In this document: one piece after another, positions 38,331-48,072 of the stretch
Layout: each line of letters starts with the position of its first letter
How positions within the stretch are numbered: position 1 is the stretch's first letter
Assembly: GCA_017654935.2 (NCBI GenBank)
Contig: CM065700.1
Coordinates: 46,545,548 to 46,609,547 of the forward strand
Origin: Phymorhynchus buccinoides
Lineage: Eukaryota > Mollusca > Gastropoda > Neogastropoda > Raphitomidae
Reading direction: 5' to 3'
DNA length: 64,000 nucleotides
Made by a program: the position numbers and the translations under genes
The notes under the pieces: generated by a model
Seen by the model: only the letters and a program-made list of their open reading frames with translations
What the model was told of the DNA's origin: nothing
Database searches by the model: none

Positions 38331-38760
38331 TGGAGGGGGCGGGGTCATCCAGCTCCCAAGTAAATGTCTATTTTGTCTTTTTTGTGGCAACAGCCTTGAT
38401 CAAGTCCTTGGTTCGTAGACAACACATTCAAATGGATAAATATGTTTTGGTGGAGGTTTGCACTGAGTCAATGCTTTCTAGTGTATCAGATATATCAGAA
38501 TATAAAAGCACCAGTAAAAAACAAAAACAACGAAAACAAACCAAAACCCAAAACAACCAACCAAACTACAAAGAAAAAACAAATGCTGAGATGTTATCTC
38601 TCACCAAAGCTTAAAAACGATATTTTCTTTTCTAAGTTTTTATTTTCCATCTTCGAAAACATCACTGCATTGTTACCAACAATGTACAAAAACGACACTC
38701 ACAACGTGGCTCTTCGTCACACTTGAATACTCCACACCACAGAATTAAACAAAATCTACC
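38331..38760. other. Intergenic, unassigned
   Basis: An A-rich stretch near 38510-38590. No gene. Confidence 0.5.
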
Positions 38761-39660
38761 CCATTTCCACCCCTTCATTTCTCTTTTTCTCCATACTTCA
38801 TGCAGTACTTCAGACGACAAGCAACCAAGCAAGGCTAAATCTATCCATTTTGTTCTTATTACCTCCTTTTTTCCATACTTCCTGCAGTATTTTAGACTAC
38901 TGATGACACTGTAGGGCTCCCAATCGCCCTGCAAAACAAGGGGTCCCAGGGACTCCTTCACTTACAGTATAGAGGGTCCTAGAGGCGGGATAGAGGGTCC
39001 CAGTGGCATGCTAAAAAAATGTTTCTTCTAGTACTTCCCTGGGACCCCCTGCACATTCTTTTAGAGGGTCCTTTAGAAGTTTAGTACAGTGGAACCTCCC
39101 TCAAGACCTTTAAAAATCATCCAAAATGAGGTCTTATAAGGGAGGGGTCTTATAAGGGAGGTGATTTTAATACTTACAAAGAAGGGCAATGTCTCAGGGA
39201 AGTAGGTCTTACGTGGGAGGGAGTCTTATAATGGGAGGTCTTATAAGGGAGGTTCTACTGTACTTCATAGACTCACACATGGGTGTCCCTGGGAGCCCTG
39301 TGACAGTCAGGTGATCAAGGCCAAATCTGATCAATTTTCCCTTTATTTCTCCCTTTTTGATACTTCTTCAAACACTGCTAACTACTGATGATAGTCTTGC
39401 GATCAATCTGGCAGGTCTTTCGATCAAGAACAGCAAAATCTATCCTTTAATTATTCTTTACGTCCTCTCGGCCGAAGCCATATGGAGCAATCTATCCAAT
39501 CCCCCCCCCCCCCCCCCCTTTTATTTCTCCGTCTTCCCGTACTTCCTGCGGTACTTCAGACTACTGACGACAGTCGGGCGGTTGAAGAAGATAAAATCTA
39601 TCCATTTCCATATTATTTATCCTTAGAATCTATCCAATTTGTTTCATTTCTCCTTAGAAT
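38761..39660 (-). repeat. Degenerate copies of the MRPL50 coding end, downstream of the gene
   Basis: On the plus strand, CC(G/A)TACTTC(C/A)TGC(G/A)GTA-type words followed by ACTACTGA(C/T)GA recur at about 38795, 38875, 39360 and 39535, each preceded by TTTATTTCTCC or similar. These are inverse copies of the last 60 bp of MRPL50 (encoding SSLKYRRKYGKKEK) spreading into the 3' flank. The copy at 39520-39580 is near-perfect; the others are diverged. A MITE at 39087-39260 and a C-run at 39501-39518 interrupt the series. Confidence 0.85.
39087..39260. mobile_element. TTATAAGAC MITE, copy 2
   Basis: CAGTGGAACCTCCCTCAAGA at the left and GGGAGGTTCTACTG at the right, TA flanks. Confidence 0.85.
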
Positions 39661-39670
39661 CTACCCCATT

Positions 39671-39676
39671 TTTATT
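39671..39676 (-). terminator. AATAAA overlapping the MRPL50 stop codon
   Basis: On the minus strand AATAAA overlaps the TAA stop. It is probably too close to the stop to be the working signal alone. Further AATAAA words lie at 39520-39525 and 39342-39347 inside the copies of the gene end. Confidence 0.3.
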
Positions 39677-39965
39677 TCTCCTTCTTCCCGTACTTCCTGC
39701 GGTACTTCAGACTACTGACGACAGTCGGGCGGCCGGGGAAGGCGGAGACGCCGCCAAACATGGTGTCCGTCTCCGGGTCGAAGCGCAGCGGCTCCAGCTG
39801 GATATGCAAATTAGGGGGCAGGTCGAGGGAGGCGAGATCCTCGTAGCGCGAAGTGTCGTGCACGGGGGTGGAGAAAAAGGCCACCATGTCGCTGACCGTC
39901 CCAACGTCCAGCAACTGACTGTTGGGCACGAAGTGGTCGAACTCGCGCATCGCTTTCTCCAACAC
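39672..39965 (-). CDS. MRPL50: MRPL50 exon 4, terminal (residues 124-220)
   Basis: The acceptor on the minus strand is TTTCCCCAAG, with the exon starting at 39965 and the stop TAA at 39674-39672. Encodes VLEKAMREFDHFVPNSQLLD to KYRRKYGKKEK. GC-rich relative to its surroundings. Confidence 0.95.
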   Translation of the reverse strand: MLEKAMREFDHFVPNSQLLDVGTVSDMVAFFSTPVHDTSRYEDLASLDLPPNLHIQLEPLRFDPETDTMFGGVSAFPGRPTVVSSLKYRRKYGKKEK

Positions 39966-42460
39966 CTTGGGGAAAGTAATAATAATTGTGATAGCTTGTA
40001 CTAGAAACAGTAATAGTAATAGTAGAGCATTTACATGCACCACATTTCAGAAAGGCAAAGGTACACATACAACAGGCATCAGAATTGTCTGAGGCTTTGC
40101 ACACATCAGAGGCTTGGAAATTGCCACACACACATACAGATACAGTAAAAAAAACAACCACAACCCCCCCCCCCCTAAACTTCTAGATCGATTACCTTGA
40201 ATTTGGTTCTGTTTGATGAGTTTCACAGTGCGCCAGTCATCTACCACCCCCCCCCCCCCCCCACCCCCCCAGATACAGTTAAAAACACCCTAAACTTCTG
40301 AAGCGATTACCATGAACTTGGTTCTGTTGTCTAGCTTTAGTCTGCCAGACTACATTCTGACACACACACTCACACAGAAACAGTAAAAAAAATCACACAC
40401 CTAAACTTCTGAAGCGATTACCATGAACTTGGTTCTGTTGTCTAGCTTTAGTCTGCCAGTCTACATTCACACACATACACTCGCACAGAAACAGTAAAAA
40501 AACAAAAAAACACCTAAACTTCTGAAGCGATTACCATGAACTTGGTTCTGTTGTCCAGTTTCACCATGTGCAAGTCATCGATGCCCCCACCCCCCTCCCC
40601 ACTCACACAGATTTATTATATATACAGTAAAAAAGGCCTAAACTTGTGAAGCGATTACCTTGAACTTGGTTCTGTTGTTGTCGAGTTTCACCATGCACAA
40701 GGCATCAATATTCCCACATGCACTCACACAGATACATACAGTAAAAAAGGCCTAAACTTGTGAAGCGATTACCTTGAACTTGGTTCTGTTGTTGTCGAGT
40801 TTCACCATGCACAAGGCATCAATATTCCCACATGCACTCACACAGATACATACAGTAAAAAAGGCCTAAACTTGTGAAGCGATTACCTTGAACTTGGTTC
40901 TGTTGTTGTCGAGTTTCACCATGCACAAGGCATCAATATTCCCACATGCACTCACACAGATACATACAGTAAAAAAGGCCTAAACTTGTGAAGCGATTAC
41001 CTTGAACTTGGTTCTGTTGTTGTCGAGTTTCACCATGCACAAGGCATCAATATTCCCACATGCACTCACACAGATACATACAGTAAAAAAGGCCTAAACT
41101 TGTGAAGCGATTACCTTGAACTTGGTTCTGTTGTTCTCAAGTTTCACCACGAGCAAGGCGTCGATATTCCCACATGCACTCACACAGATACATACAGTAA
41201 AAAACACCCTAAACTTCTAAAGCGATTACCGTATTTTTCGGACTATAAGGTGATACTTTTTTCCCAGACTGAGACCCCTGTGCCTTATAATATGACTACT
41301 AAAATAGTAAGAAAATGTAATAACAGGATCTGAATTTTGTGTAAAATTTAGGGGGTGCGCCTTATAGTCCGAAAAATACGGTACCTTGAACTTGGTTGTT
41401 GCTGTCAAGTTTTACCATGCGCAAGTCGTCAATATTCCCACATGCACTCACACAGATACATACAGTAAAAAACACCCTAAACTTACGAAGTGATTACCTT
41501 GAACTTGGTTCTGTTGCTGTCAAGTTTCACCATGCACAAGTTGTCGATATTCCCACATACACTCACACAGACACATACAGTAAAAAACACCCTAAACTTG
41601 TGAAGCGATTACCTTGAACTTGGTTCTGTTGTTGTCGAGTTTCACCATGTGCAAGTTGTCTATATTACCACATGCATCCACACACATACAGTACAACATT
41701 TAAAAAAAAACGCCCTAAACTTGTGAAGCGATTACCTTGAACTTGGTTCTGTTGTTGTCGAGTTTCACCATGCACAAGGCATCAATATTCCCACATGCAC
41801 TCACACAGATACGTACAGTAAACATACACTCACACAGATACATACAGTAAAAAAAAACCGGCCTAAACATCTGAAGCGATTACCTTGAACTTGGTTCTGT
41901 TGCTGTCGAGTTTTACCATGCGCAAGTTGTCGATATTCCCACATGTATGCATTCACACAGAGTAAAAAACGGCCTAAACTTGTGAAGCGATTACCTTGAA
42001 CTTGGTTCTGTTGTCGACTGCGCCAGTTGTCAACGTTCCTACATACACTCACACAGATACATACAGTACAAAAACCGGCCTAAACTTGTGAAGCGATTAC
42101 CTTGAACTTGCTTCTGTTGTCGAGTTTCACTGTGCGCCAATCGTCGACGTTCCCGCACACCTCAGTGACCACCCTCTGCAGCCGATCCTCTACGTCCATG
42201 GGTGGTTTGTACCCCCTCACTGTCTGCATACCTCTGAGAGAGGAAAAAACCCACAGCACAGTCAGTTTATTGTACAGTGGAACCTCCCTCATAAGACCTC
42301 CCATTATTAGACTCCCTCCCATATAAGACCTACTTCTCTGAGACATTGCCCTTCTTTGTAAGTATTAAAATGGCCTCCTTTATAAGAGCCCTCCCTTATA
42401 AGACCTCGATTTGGATGATTTTTGAGGTTCCACTGTATTAGAGATTCCCCGGGGGGATAC

Positions 42461-42559
<99 letters not shown>

Positions 42560-45500
42560 TTTCGTAAAAAAGTTTCTGCATCTTCTGGAAGTTCTGTGCT
42601 TGAAACTTCCCCTAATCTGCCACTCTCTGTGACTCTGCCTTTTCCCTTTGCTTTCTATCATCTACTATCTTTCTGACTTATTAGCCCATTCTTCTGCCTT
42701 TTTAAAATAAAAAAAATACTCTAAATAATTGTTCTCCTTTGAGCTCCTCCGAAATTGGAATGTGTCGGCTGTACGCAGCGGGGAGACCAGTGAAAACTGA
42801 AAACCGGACACATACGTACCATCACCCATTATGGCCATATGGCCTGGGAACGCAGAAGAAGAAGAAATATTAGAGAGAGAAACATCCTCCAACCTCCAAT
42901 ATTAGAGAGAGAAACATCCTCCAACCTGGTACAGATACATACGGAAATGTTTAATTCTACAGATAGTGGGTTGATCCTGGAGGTAGTGCAATACCAGGAA
43001 AGACCCAAAGTATTTACTGTATTGCTTAGGCTATGACTAGTATAAGGTGCAGCTTATTATAAAGCGCACCCTCCAAATTTGAAACAAAATTCAGATTTTG
43101 TTATATTTTTTACTTATATTACTATTATTATCAGTCATATTATAAGGCGGAGGGGTCTTACTCTGGGGAAAAGCATCGCTTAATAGCACACAAAAAAAAA
43201 GTAATTATTTTCTTTCTTTAACATATGTGATGCTGCATGAGAAAACCCTCCTAAAGTCGCACAGGAAATATTTGAGCAAAAGCGGAAAAATAATCAACCC
43301 CAAAAATATCAGGTTTCTGGTATTTAAGCCTACTTTTATGCGTTTTACCACCATGCACGATGCAGCCAAAAGTGGAATGACTCATTTGTTTATTTAGTCA
43401 TATTTGAAGCTATAATGATAACAGAAACAGAGCCAACACTCCTTTCTTCTACAGTGTTTGTCGGATTTCTGCAAGTGAAGTATCTTCGATGTCACAGTCG
43501 ATATCACTGTAAAATAAACAAGCGCGAAATCGCAATAGTTTGTGGCACGCGGTCTATTTTTACCACTCCAATCATGAGTCACCTCCCCTGGCTTTTCAAT
43601 AATTTTAATCTGTAAACCAGAATGTTATCTCTGCACCATTTCGTAACTTTTTATATCTTTTGGAAAACATTTAAAACTATGTATCCTACTTATACTCATT
43701 GAAAGAAGCACCGCATACTCGTCGTGTCTGTTGTAGTGTCTGTATTACGTATGTTTATTATTTTGTACGCTTTTAAAATACATCATTTTAAAGAGCGGAC
43801 TCAATTAATTTGAAGTGTAGCCTCGATTTGAAGTGCGACAATTTTGTCAAAATGTGCGACAATTTTGGACCGACAGACAGACCGACTGACAAAGTGAGTT
43901 ATAGGTTTGTGGCTTGAGCCACAAACAAAAATAGGAACTCATTTAATTCTGTTTTCTGTGGCGGGGTAATCACACACGTAATGCTCTCATCCCTAGCTGG
44001 TGCATTTGTACCATAGTGTTTAAGTGCTTCAGCTGTTGGGATGATCCCTGGAGTCTTTTAGCTAGGGTACAACAACAACAACATGACATCCATGGATCAA
44101 CTTACTCGCGTTTTCTCAGGGTGGTGGCCAGGGCAGAGATGCTGGAGGAGGAGGAGGAGGCAGCCAGGAGCTGGGTGTCCTCAGGGGGACTGTCCACACT
44201 CTGCTGCTTCTCCTCCTTGTCCTTCCCCCGCCGGAAAAACGCTGTCCTCGTCCATGTCTGCAGGCAATACAGGTGTCATGAGAAATAAGTAGCTCCCATG
44301 AAATAAGTACCTTTCGCATGCGAACTATAACCGTCCTAACCCTATCCCTAACCACGGAAAGAACCAACAAATAGAGCAGGAGGGTGTAAATCTACATCTT
44401 TGCCGAGAAATCGATGCACGAAGCCATGCCACTTAGTTTCGTCAAATTCACAATGGCGGACAAGCAAACAATTTGAATGAGGAATGGGTACTTATTTCAT
44501 GAGGTACAATATTCTCTTCACACAGGCATGTATTTATTCATGTATACTATAAGCCGCTACTTTTCCCCTCAACTTTGGCCCATGTGGCTTATAGACTGAC
44601 GCGGCTTATCTGTGGATTTTTTGTTCAATCCTACATTTATCAGTACAGTGGAACCTCCCTTATAAGACCTTCAAAAATCATCCAAAATGAGGTCTTATAA
44701 GGGAGGGGTATTAAAGAGAGGTCATTTTAATATATAAAGAAGGGCAATGCCTCAGAGAAGTACATGTAGGTCTTATATGGGAGGGAGTCTTATAATGGGA
44801 GGTCTTATAAGGGATGTTCCACTGTATCATTAAATCCGGTTCTGGCCACATTCTTCAGCCTATTTTGAGCTTCTTTACACGAAAAACTGGTCTTGGTAAT
44901 CAACAGATTCGAATCTCATGTTTAAAGTGTCCAAGGGCATTAAAATAAATACTCATGTTCTGATAAGAAAATTTCTATGTTTGTGTTGGTTGGTGCACAT
45001 ACAATTTTCTCTGCGGCTCATAAACTGATGCAGCTTACATGTGAATAAATACCTAAAATACCTGAATAAATACCCCTGGATAAAGTCTTAGCTTGTTGTA
45101 CTTGAAGTTCATAAATGTATTGCTGCTTTGTTATGATTTTCTATTCGTGAATAAATTCTTGTTTAAACCAATAAATACCTACTAATTTGTCAGATCCTCG
45201 CATGCTGTCATCATCATTGATTCGTCCATTATTAAAGCTATGTTTGTAGCTTTTACTTGAGTGTACACTTTCAATTTTTTCACACATAGTTTAACTAAAT
45301 TCTTTCCCTTTTTACATTTCTTGATGATTGCATCTTCTGTTTTATTTGTGATGTCTTGTACTACATATTATGCATGTTTTAGCATTGTTTATCAAGCTGA
45401 TGAGTTATAATTCCTTAGGGAGGAAGACAGCTGGGCTATATTCACATTTATGCCTGTCAAACCGGTCAAGAACGATAATCTGTTGACTGAAAAAGCAATC

Positions 45501-46087
45501 GCTATGTTCTTTTCTGTTACAAATTATCGTTCTTGACGCCAGCAGACGGGCATAAATGTGAATATAGCCGACAGCTGTTTGAATTCTTCTTCTTCTTCGT
45601 TGTTCCTGGGCCATAAAACTAAATGGGTACGTATGTGTCCGTTTTCCAGTTTTCACTGGTCTCCTCGCTGCATTCAGCCGACACATTCCGATTTCGGAGG
45701 AGCTCAAAGGAGAAAACTATATGGAAGAATTTTTTGGGGAAAAAGGGCAGGAGAATGGGCCCAAAGGAGCCAGAATGGTCAGCTCATTGCCCTCAAGAGA
45801 AGAAGAAGAAGAAGAAGAAGTAGTCACATCGTCTGCACTGCCACTACTACTGCACTAGACTAGTGCCGTAGTAGTGGGAGTAGTGCACTGCAGCCTGAGC
45901 CACGGCAAGTATATTTGGGACACAAAAAGGTGGTCATCGTTCAAAATATTTAGCAAATTAAGTAAGTAAGCACTTTCATTATTTTATTCGTTCGTAAACT
46001 TACCTGATAAATAGAGGCTGGCCTGAGCGCGAGGGTTTTTCTAGTACACGCACAAGCAGCACATCCTCTAGCCAAGGAGGCAGCCAT
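39672..46087 (-). CDS. MRPL50: Mitochondrial ribosomal protein mL50 (4 coding exons)
   Basis: A protein of the mitochondrial large ribosomal subunit, made in the cytosol and imported. Exons in transcript order: 46087-46004, 44257-44106, 42233-42101, 39965-39672. All introns are GT-AG, phases 0, 2 and 0 agree, 663 bp, 220 residues. The N-terminus (MAASLARGCAACACTRKTLA) is Arg-rich with no acids, like a mitochondrial presequence. Exon 3 carries YKPPMDVEDRLQRVV and exon 4 FDHFVPNSQLLDVGTVSDMV and LASLDLPPNLHIQ, matching the family blocks (PPEDLQSRL, HVVPNSRL, LPPNLKI in human). Human MRPL50 (158 residues) stops just after this point. Here about 45 more residues follow, with RFDPETDTMFGGVSAFPGRP. 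Exon 2 is a low-complexity Ser/Lys linker. It is convergent with Gle1. The start is supported by the presequence and the strong AAGATGG context. Confidence 0.93.
40190..42100 (-). repeat. About 15 tandem copies of the MRPL50 exon 3 end plus donor
   Basis: Units of about 114 bp. On the minus strand each reads the exon tail (AACAGAACCAAGTTCAAG), the donor GTAATCGCTTCAC and intron sequence down to a TACTGTA/CA-rich spacer. Several central copies are almost identical (40640-41110). The one nearest exon 4 (about 40190-40245) is longest and keeps DDWRTVKL coding. One copy near 41225 is split at its donor by a MITE. Confidence 0.95.
41229..41381. mobile_element. TTTTTCGGACTATAAGG MITE, copy 5, in a decoy donor
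   Basis: Inverted ends CCGTATTTTTCGGACTATAA and its exact inverse at the right, TA duplicated (41227-41228, 41382-41383). 153 bp. It interrupts GATTACCTTG, the inverse of a duplicated MRPL50 donor. The perfect ends suggest it is recent. Confidence 0.93.
42101..42233 (-). CDS. MRPL50: MRPL50 exon 3 (residues 79-123)
   Basis: Minus-strand acceptor CTCTCAG before 42233, donor GTAATC after 42101. Phase 2 in, phase 0 out. Encodes GMQTVRGYKPPMDVEDRLQR and NVDDWRTVKLDNRSKFK. Confidence 0.93.
42275..42435. mobile_element. TTATAAGAC MITE, copy 3
   Basis: CAGTGGAACCTCCCTCATAA at the left, GAGGTTCCACTG at the right, TA flanks, in intron 2 of MRPL50. Confidence 0.85.
42440..42865 (-). mobile_element. 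Family X copy, inverted, with a (GT)n expansion
   Basis: CCCCGGGGGGATACCAGTGT, then about 95 bp of (GT)n (42462-42558), TTCTGGAAGTTCTGTGCTTG and on to ATTATGGCCATATGGCCTGG. Other copies have a short GTGTGT at the same point, so the microsatellite grew from within the repeat. Confidence 0.88.
43012..43190. mobile_element. TTTTTCGGACTATAAGG MITE, copy 6, degenerate
   Basis: TTATTATAAAGCGCACCCTC, TTCAGATTTTGTTATATTTT, ATATTATAAGGCGGAGGGGT and AAAGCATCGCTTAATAG follow the family order with mutated ends. Confidence 0.7.
43191..43962. other. MRPL50 intron 2, repeat fragments
   Basis: AT-rich. The end (GTGCGACAATTTTG repeated, CAGACAGACCGACTGACAAA, GTGAGTTATAGGTTTGTGGC) looks like a dispersed repeat. 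No gene. Confidence 0.45.
43963..44075 (-). mobile_element. SINE-like dispersed repeat (ACCCTGG family), copy 4, inverted
   Basis: GCGGGGTAATCACACACGTA ATG, GGTGCATTTGTACCATAGTG, GATGATCCCTGGAGTCTTTT and AGCTAGGGTACAAC in reverse order. Confidence 0.7.
44106..44257 (-). CDS. MRPL50: MRPL50 exon 2 (residues 29-79), linker
   Basis: Minus-strand acceptor GCCTGCAG before 44257, donor GTAAGT after 44106. Phase 0 in, phase 2 out. Encodes TWTRTAFFRRGKDKEEKQQS and a Ser-rich run (SSSSSSISALATTLRKR). Low complexity, but the only frame without a stop and with matching phases. Confidence 0.85.
44258..44645. other. MRPL50 intron 1, unassigned
   Basis: Contains TATAAGCCGCTACTTTTCCC and CATGTGGCTTATAGACTGA near 44547-44600, a degraded inverted-repeat element. 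No gene. Confidence 0.45.
44646..44824. mobile_element. TTATAAGAC MITE, copy 4
   Basis: CAGTGGAACCTCCCTTATAA and GGGATGTTCCACTG ends, TA flanks. Confidence 0.87.
44825..45427. other. MRPL50 intron 1, AT-rich, unassigned
   Basis: No gene or clear repeat beyond a CATGTGAATAAATACC-type local repetition near 45040-45075. Confidence 0.45.
45428..45576. repeat. Long-arm inverted repeat (hairpin MITE-like)
   Basis: Arms of about 52 bp: CAGCTGGGCTATATTCACAT TTATGCC and GTCAAGAACGATAAT at the left, the same in inverse at the right, with small indels and a 43-bp loop. Confidence 0.85.
45586..45830 (+). mobile_element. Family X copy, truncated
   Basis: (CTT)n, GTTGTTCCTGGGCCATAAAA, TCAGCCGACACATTCCGATT TCGGAGGAGCTCAAAGG, then GAGAATGGGC and a (GAA)n end. 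It lacks the CCCCATGGGG end. Confidence 0.78.
46004..46087 (-). CDS. MRPL50: MRPL50 exon 1 (residues 1-28), mitochondrial presequence
   Basis: ATG at 46087-46085 and donor GTAAGT after 46004; 28 codons, phase 0. It has Arg and Lys but no acidic residues and ends SIYQ. Chosen because its frame and phase join exon 2 directly. Confidence 0.85.
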
Positions 46088-46092
46088 CTTGG
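46078..46092 (-). promoter_or_regulatory. YY1-like motif at the MRPL50 start codon
   Basis: The minus strand reads AACCAAGATGGCTGCC, containing the AAGATGGC core that YY1 binds in many animal ribosomal and mitochondrial gene promoters just at the start codon. It also gives a strong initiation context. Binding is inferred. Confidence 0.4.
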
Positions 46093-46379
46093 TTCAGTTA
46101 AAAATTGGAATGGAAATTTACCAGCCTCAACATTATGACTTGTGTATGCCTACTTTCGTTTTGAATAGTATAGGTAGGTAGGGACCAAACAAGCCGTGAA
46201 GCTTTTTAGACAGTCCCATCTTTTACATATTTTCTGGTAATTTTTTTCTTTCGGTCAAGGTAAAAATGCGGCCTCCATTTTGCTAATAAAGCATTTATTT
46301 ATCATAGCTTCGAAAATAACTTCTAAGAATATCGTATGTCATAATTTAGTAGAAGGTGCACATTTTATGTTATAAGTCA

Positions 46380-46604
46380 TAAGTTTCTTTATTGTCCATT
46401 GGCATTGTACAACGCACGTGGAAACTTGTCTTCCACCGTAGCTCCTTCTTCATCCGGACTGCCGTGGAGTGGAACCAACTAAGTGAGGCCACTGTCAGGT
46501 CAGGTCAGGTATTTGGACGACCAGGCCTTGTCTCTCAATGCGTCCTTCCTTTTGGTTAGTGTTTGGCAATTGCTGTGGCGGTTTTTAGCATCCATATTGA
46601 TGCA
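46380..46604. pseudogene. Mosaic of retrotransposon remnants
   Basis: Plus strand 46435-46500 reads RSSFFIRTAVEWNQLSEAT, like the extreme C-terminus of a LINE ORF2. 46385-46410 in inverse ends with an AATAAAG tail. GGTCAGGTCAGGTCAGGT lies at 46497. These are small, out of order and of unknown origin. Confidence 0.45.
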
Positions 46605-47885
46605 CTAATCATGGATGTACTTTAACAGGGCAATTTTTGGATCACTGTCTAGGAGGTTTTTGAATTTGTTAGTATCTGAGGTCAGTTTAGTATGTGCATG
46701 GAGGTTGTTCCAATATTGGGTGACTCTGTTAGAAAAAAAGTTTTTTCTAATGTTAGTTCTGCTGTACCTGGTTAGGATTTTAAGTTCGCTATTACGGGTT
46801 CTTATTTCGTTAGACAAGTGAAACAAGCCTTTATTAGTATTGTCAGTGCCTTGAAAAATCTTGTAAACATTTATCAAATCTCCCCTTAGTCTTCTGTATT
46901 TTAAAGATGGCAAATCTAATTTACGTAGCCTGTCCTCATATTCCAAATTTTTTTTATGGATTTTATCAGTTTGGTTGCTCTCCTCTGTACCTTCTCAATT
47001 GCACTGGACTGTCGTTTGAGAAAGGGATTCCAAATTATGTTTCCATAATCAAGATGAGGCCGTATTAAACATTTGTAAAGATTTATGAATACCTCTTTAT
47101 TTAAGTTTTTAAAACTCCTAATCAAGCCCAGCATCTTACTGGCTTTATTTATCGCTGTTGTGATGTGCTTATCAAATTTGAGTTTTGAATCAAATATAAC
47201 CCCTAGATCCTTCTCCTCTGTACAAGTATCTAAAACATGCTTAGATGAGCCGTGAGTAATTTCATATCCTTTATTTGGATTATTGTACCCCGCGTGCATA
47301 ACCTTGCATTTTCCTGCGTTAAAATATAAATTCCACTTCTCTGACCATTCTATGAGTCTGTTAATATCGTTTTGCAGTACATCTGAATTTTGGGAACGAT
47401 TATACACTTTAGTATCATCTGCAAATATCTTGCATGCACTTTGTATGTCTTCTGGGAGATCATTTATAAAAACTGTAAAAAGTACTGGGCCCAGGATGCT
47501 ACCCTGGGGAATATCACTTAAAACATTAGTACTAGAAGACTGTTTTGTTCCCACCCGCACTCTTTGAGATCTTCCCTTCAGAAAGATTTTAACCCACGTT
47601 AATATGTTTCCTGTTATCCCGTAAGCTTCCAGTTTAAGAAGTAGCCTTTCGTGCGGCACAGAATCAAAGGCCTTTCTAAAATCTAAGTAAATGATTTCAA
47701 ATGCCTCTTTGTCCTCTAAGAGTTGGGTAAAATCGTCCATCACATCTAACAATTGGGTCATACAAGAACGCCCTGTCCTGAACCCATGTTGACATTCTGT
47801 GAACAGATTAAAATCTACCATATGTTTAACAACAGCGTCCCGTACAAACTGTTCTAACATCTTACACAGCGTCTTTCATTGCATT
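46605..47885 (-). pseudogene. 5'-truncated non-LTR reverse transcriptase, minus strand
   Basis: A 314-codon open frame (47860-46916) carries the RT boxes QHGFRTGRSCMTQLLDVMDD, IYLDFRKAFDSVPHERLL, IPQGSILGPVLFTVFINDLP and the catalytic KIFADDTKVYN, then the thumb (FNAGKCKVMHAGYN, EEKDLGVIFDSKLKFDKHIT). A frameshift near 46940 in an A run moves the frame to a second ORF (46946-46605) with the C-terminal part (FSNRVTQYWNNL). There is no endonuclease domain, so it is 5'-truncated. It is the close relative of 787-2229. Confidence 0.9.
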
Positions 47886-48072
47886 ACGTCTTTTGTATGA
47901 GCCGTAACTAAATGTTGTAATTTACTCCGCGTTGTAACTCCGCACGTAGTTAATTACGATGCATTGTAAGAACCTCCGTTGCATGAGAACCTACTTTCAA
48001 TCTACTAGATAGTAACATACAATTTTTTGGAACGAAATATTCTGATTAGTTTCGTACATAACGCATGCGCAG
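47886..48072. other. Short unassigned spacer before the satellite
   Basis: Nothing recognisable. Confidence 0.4.
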
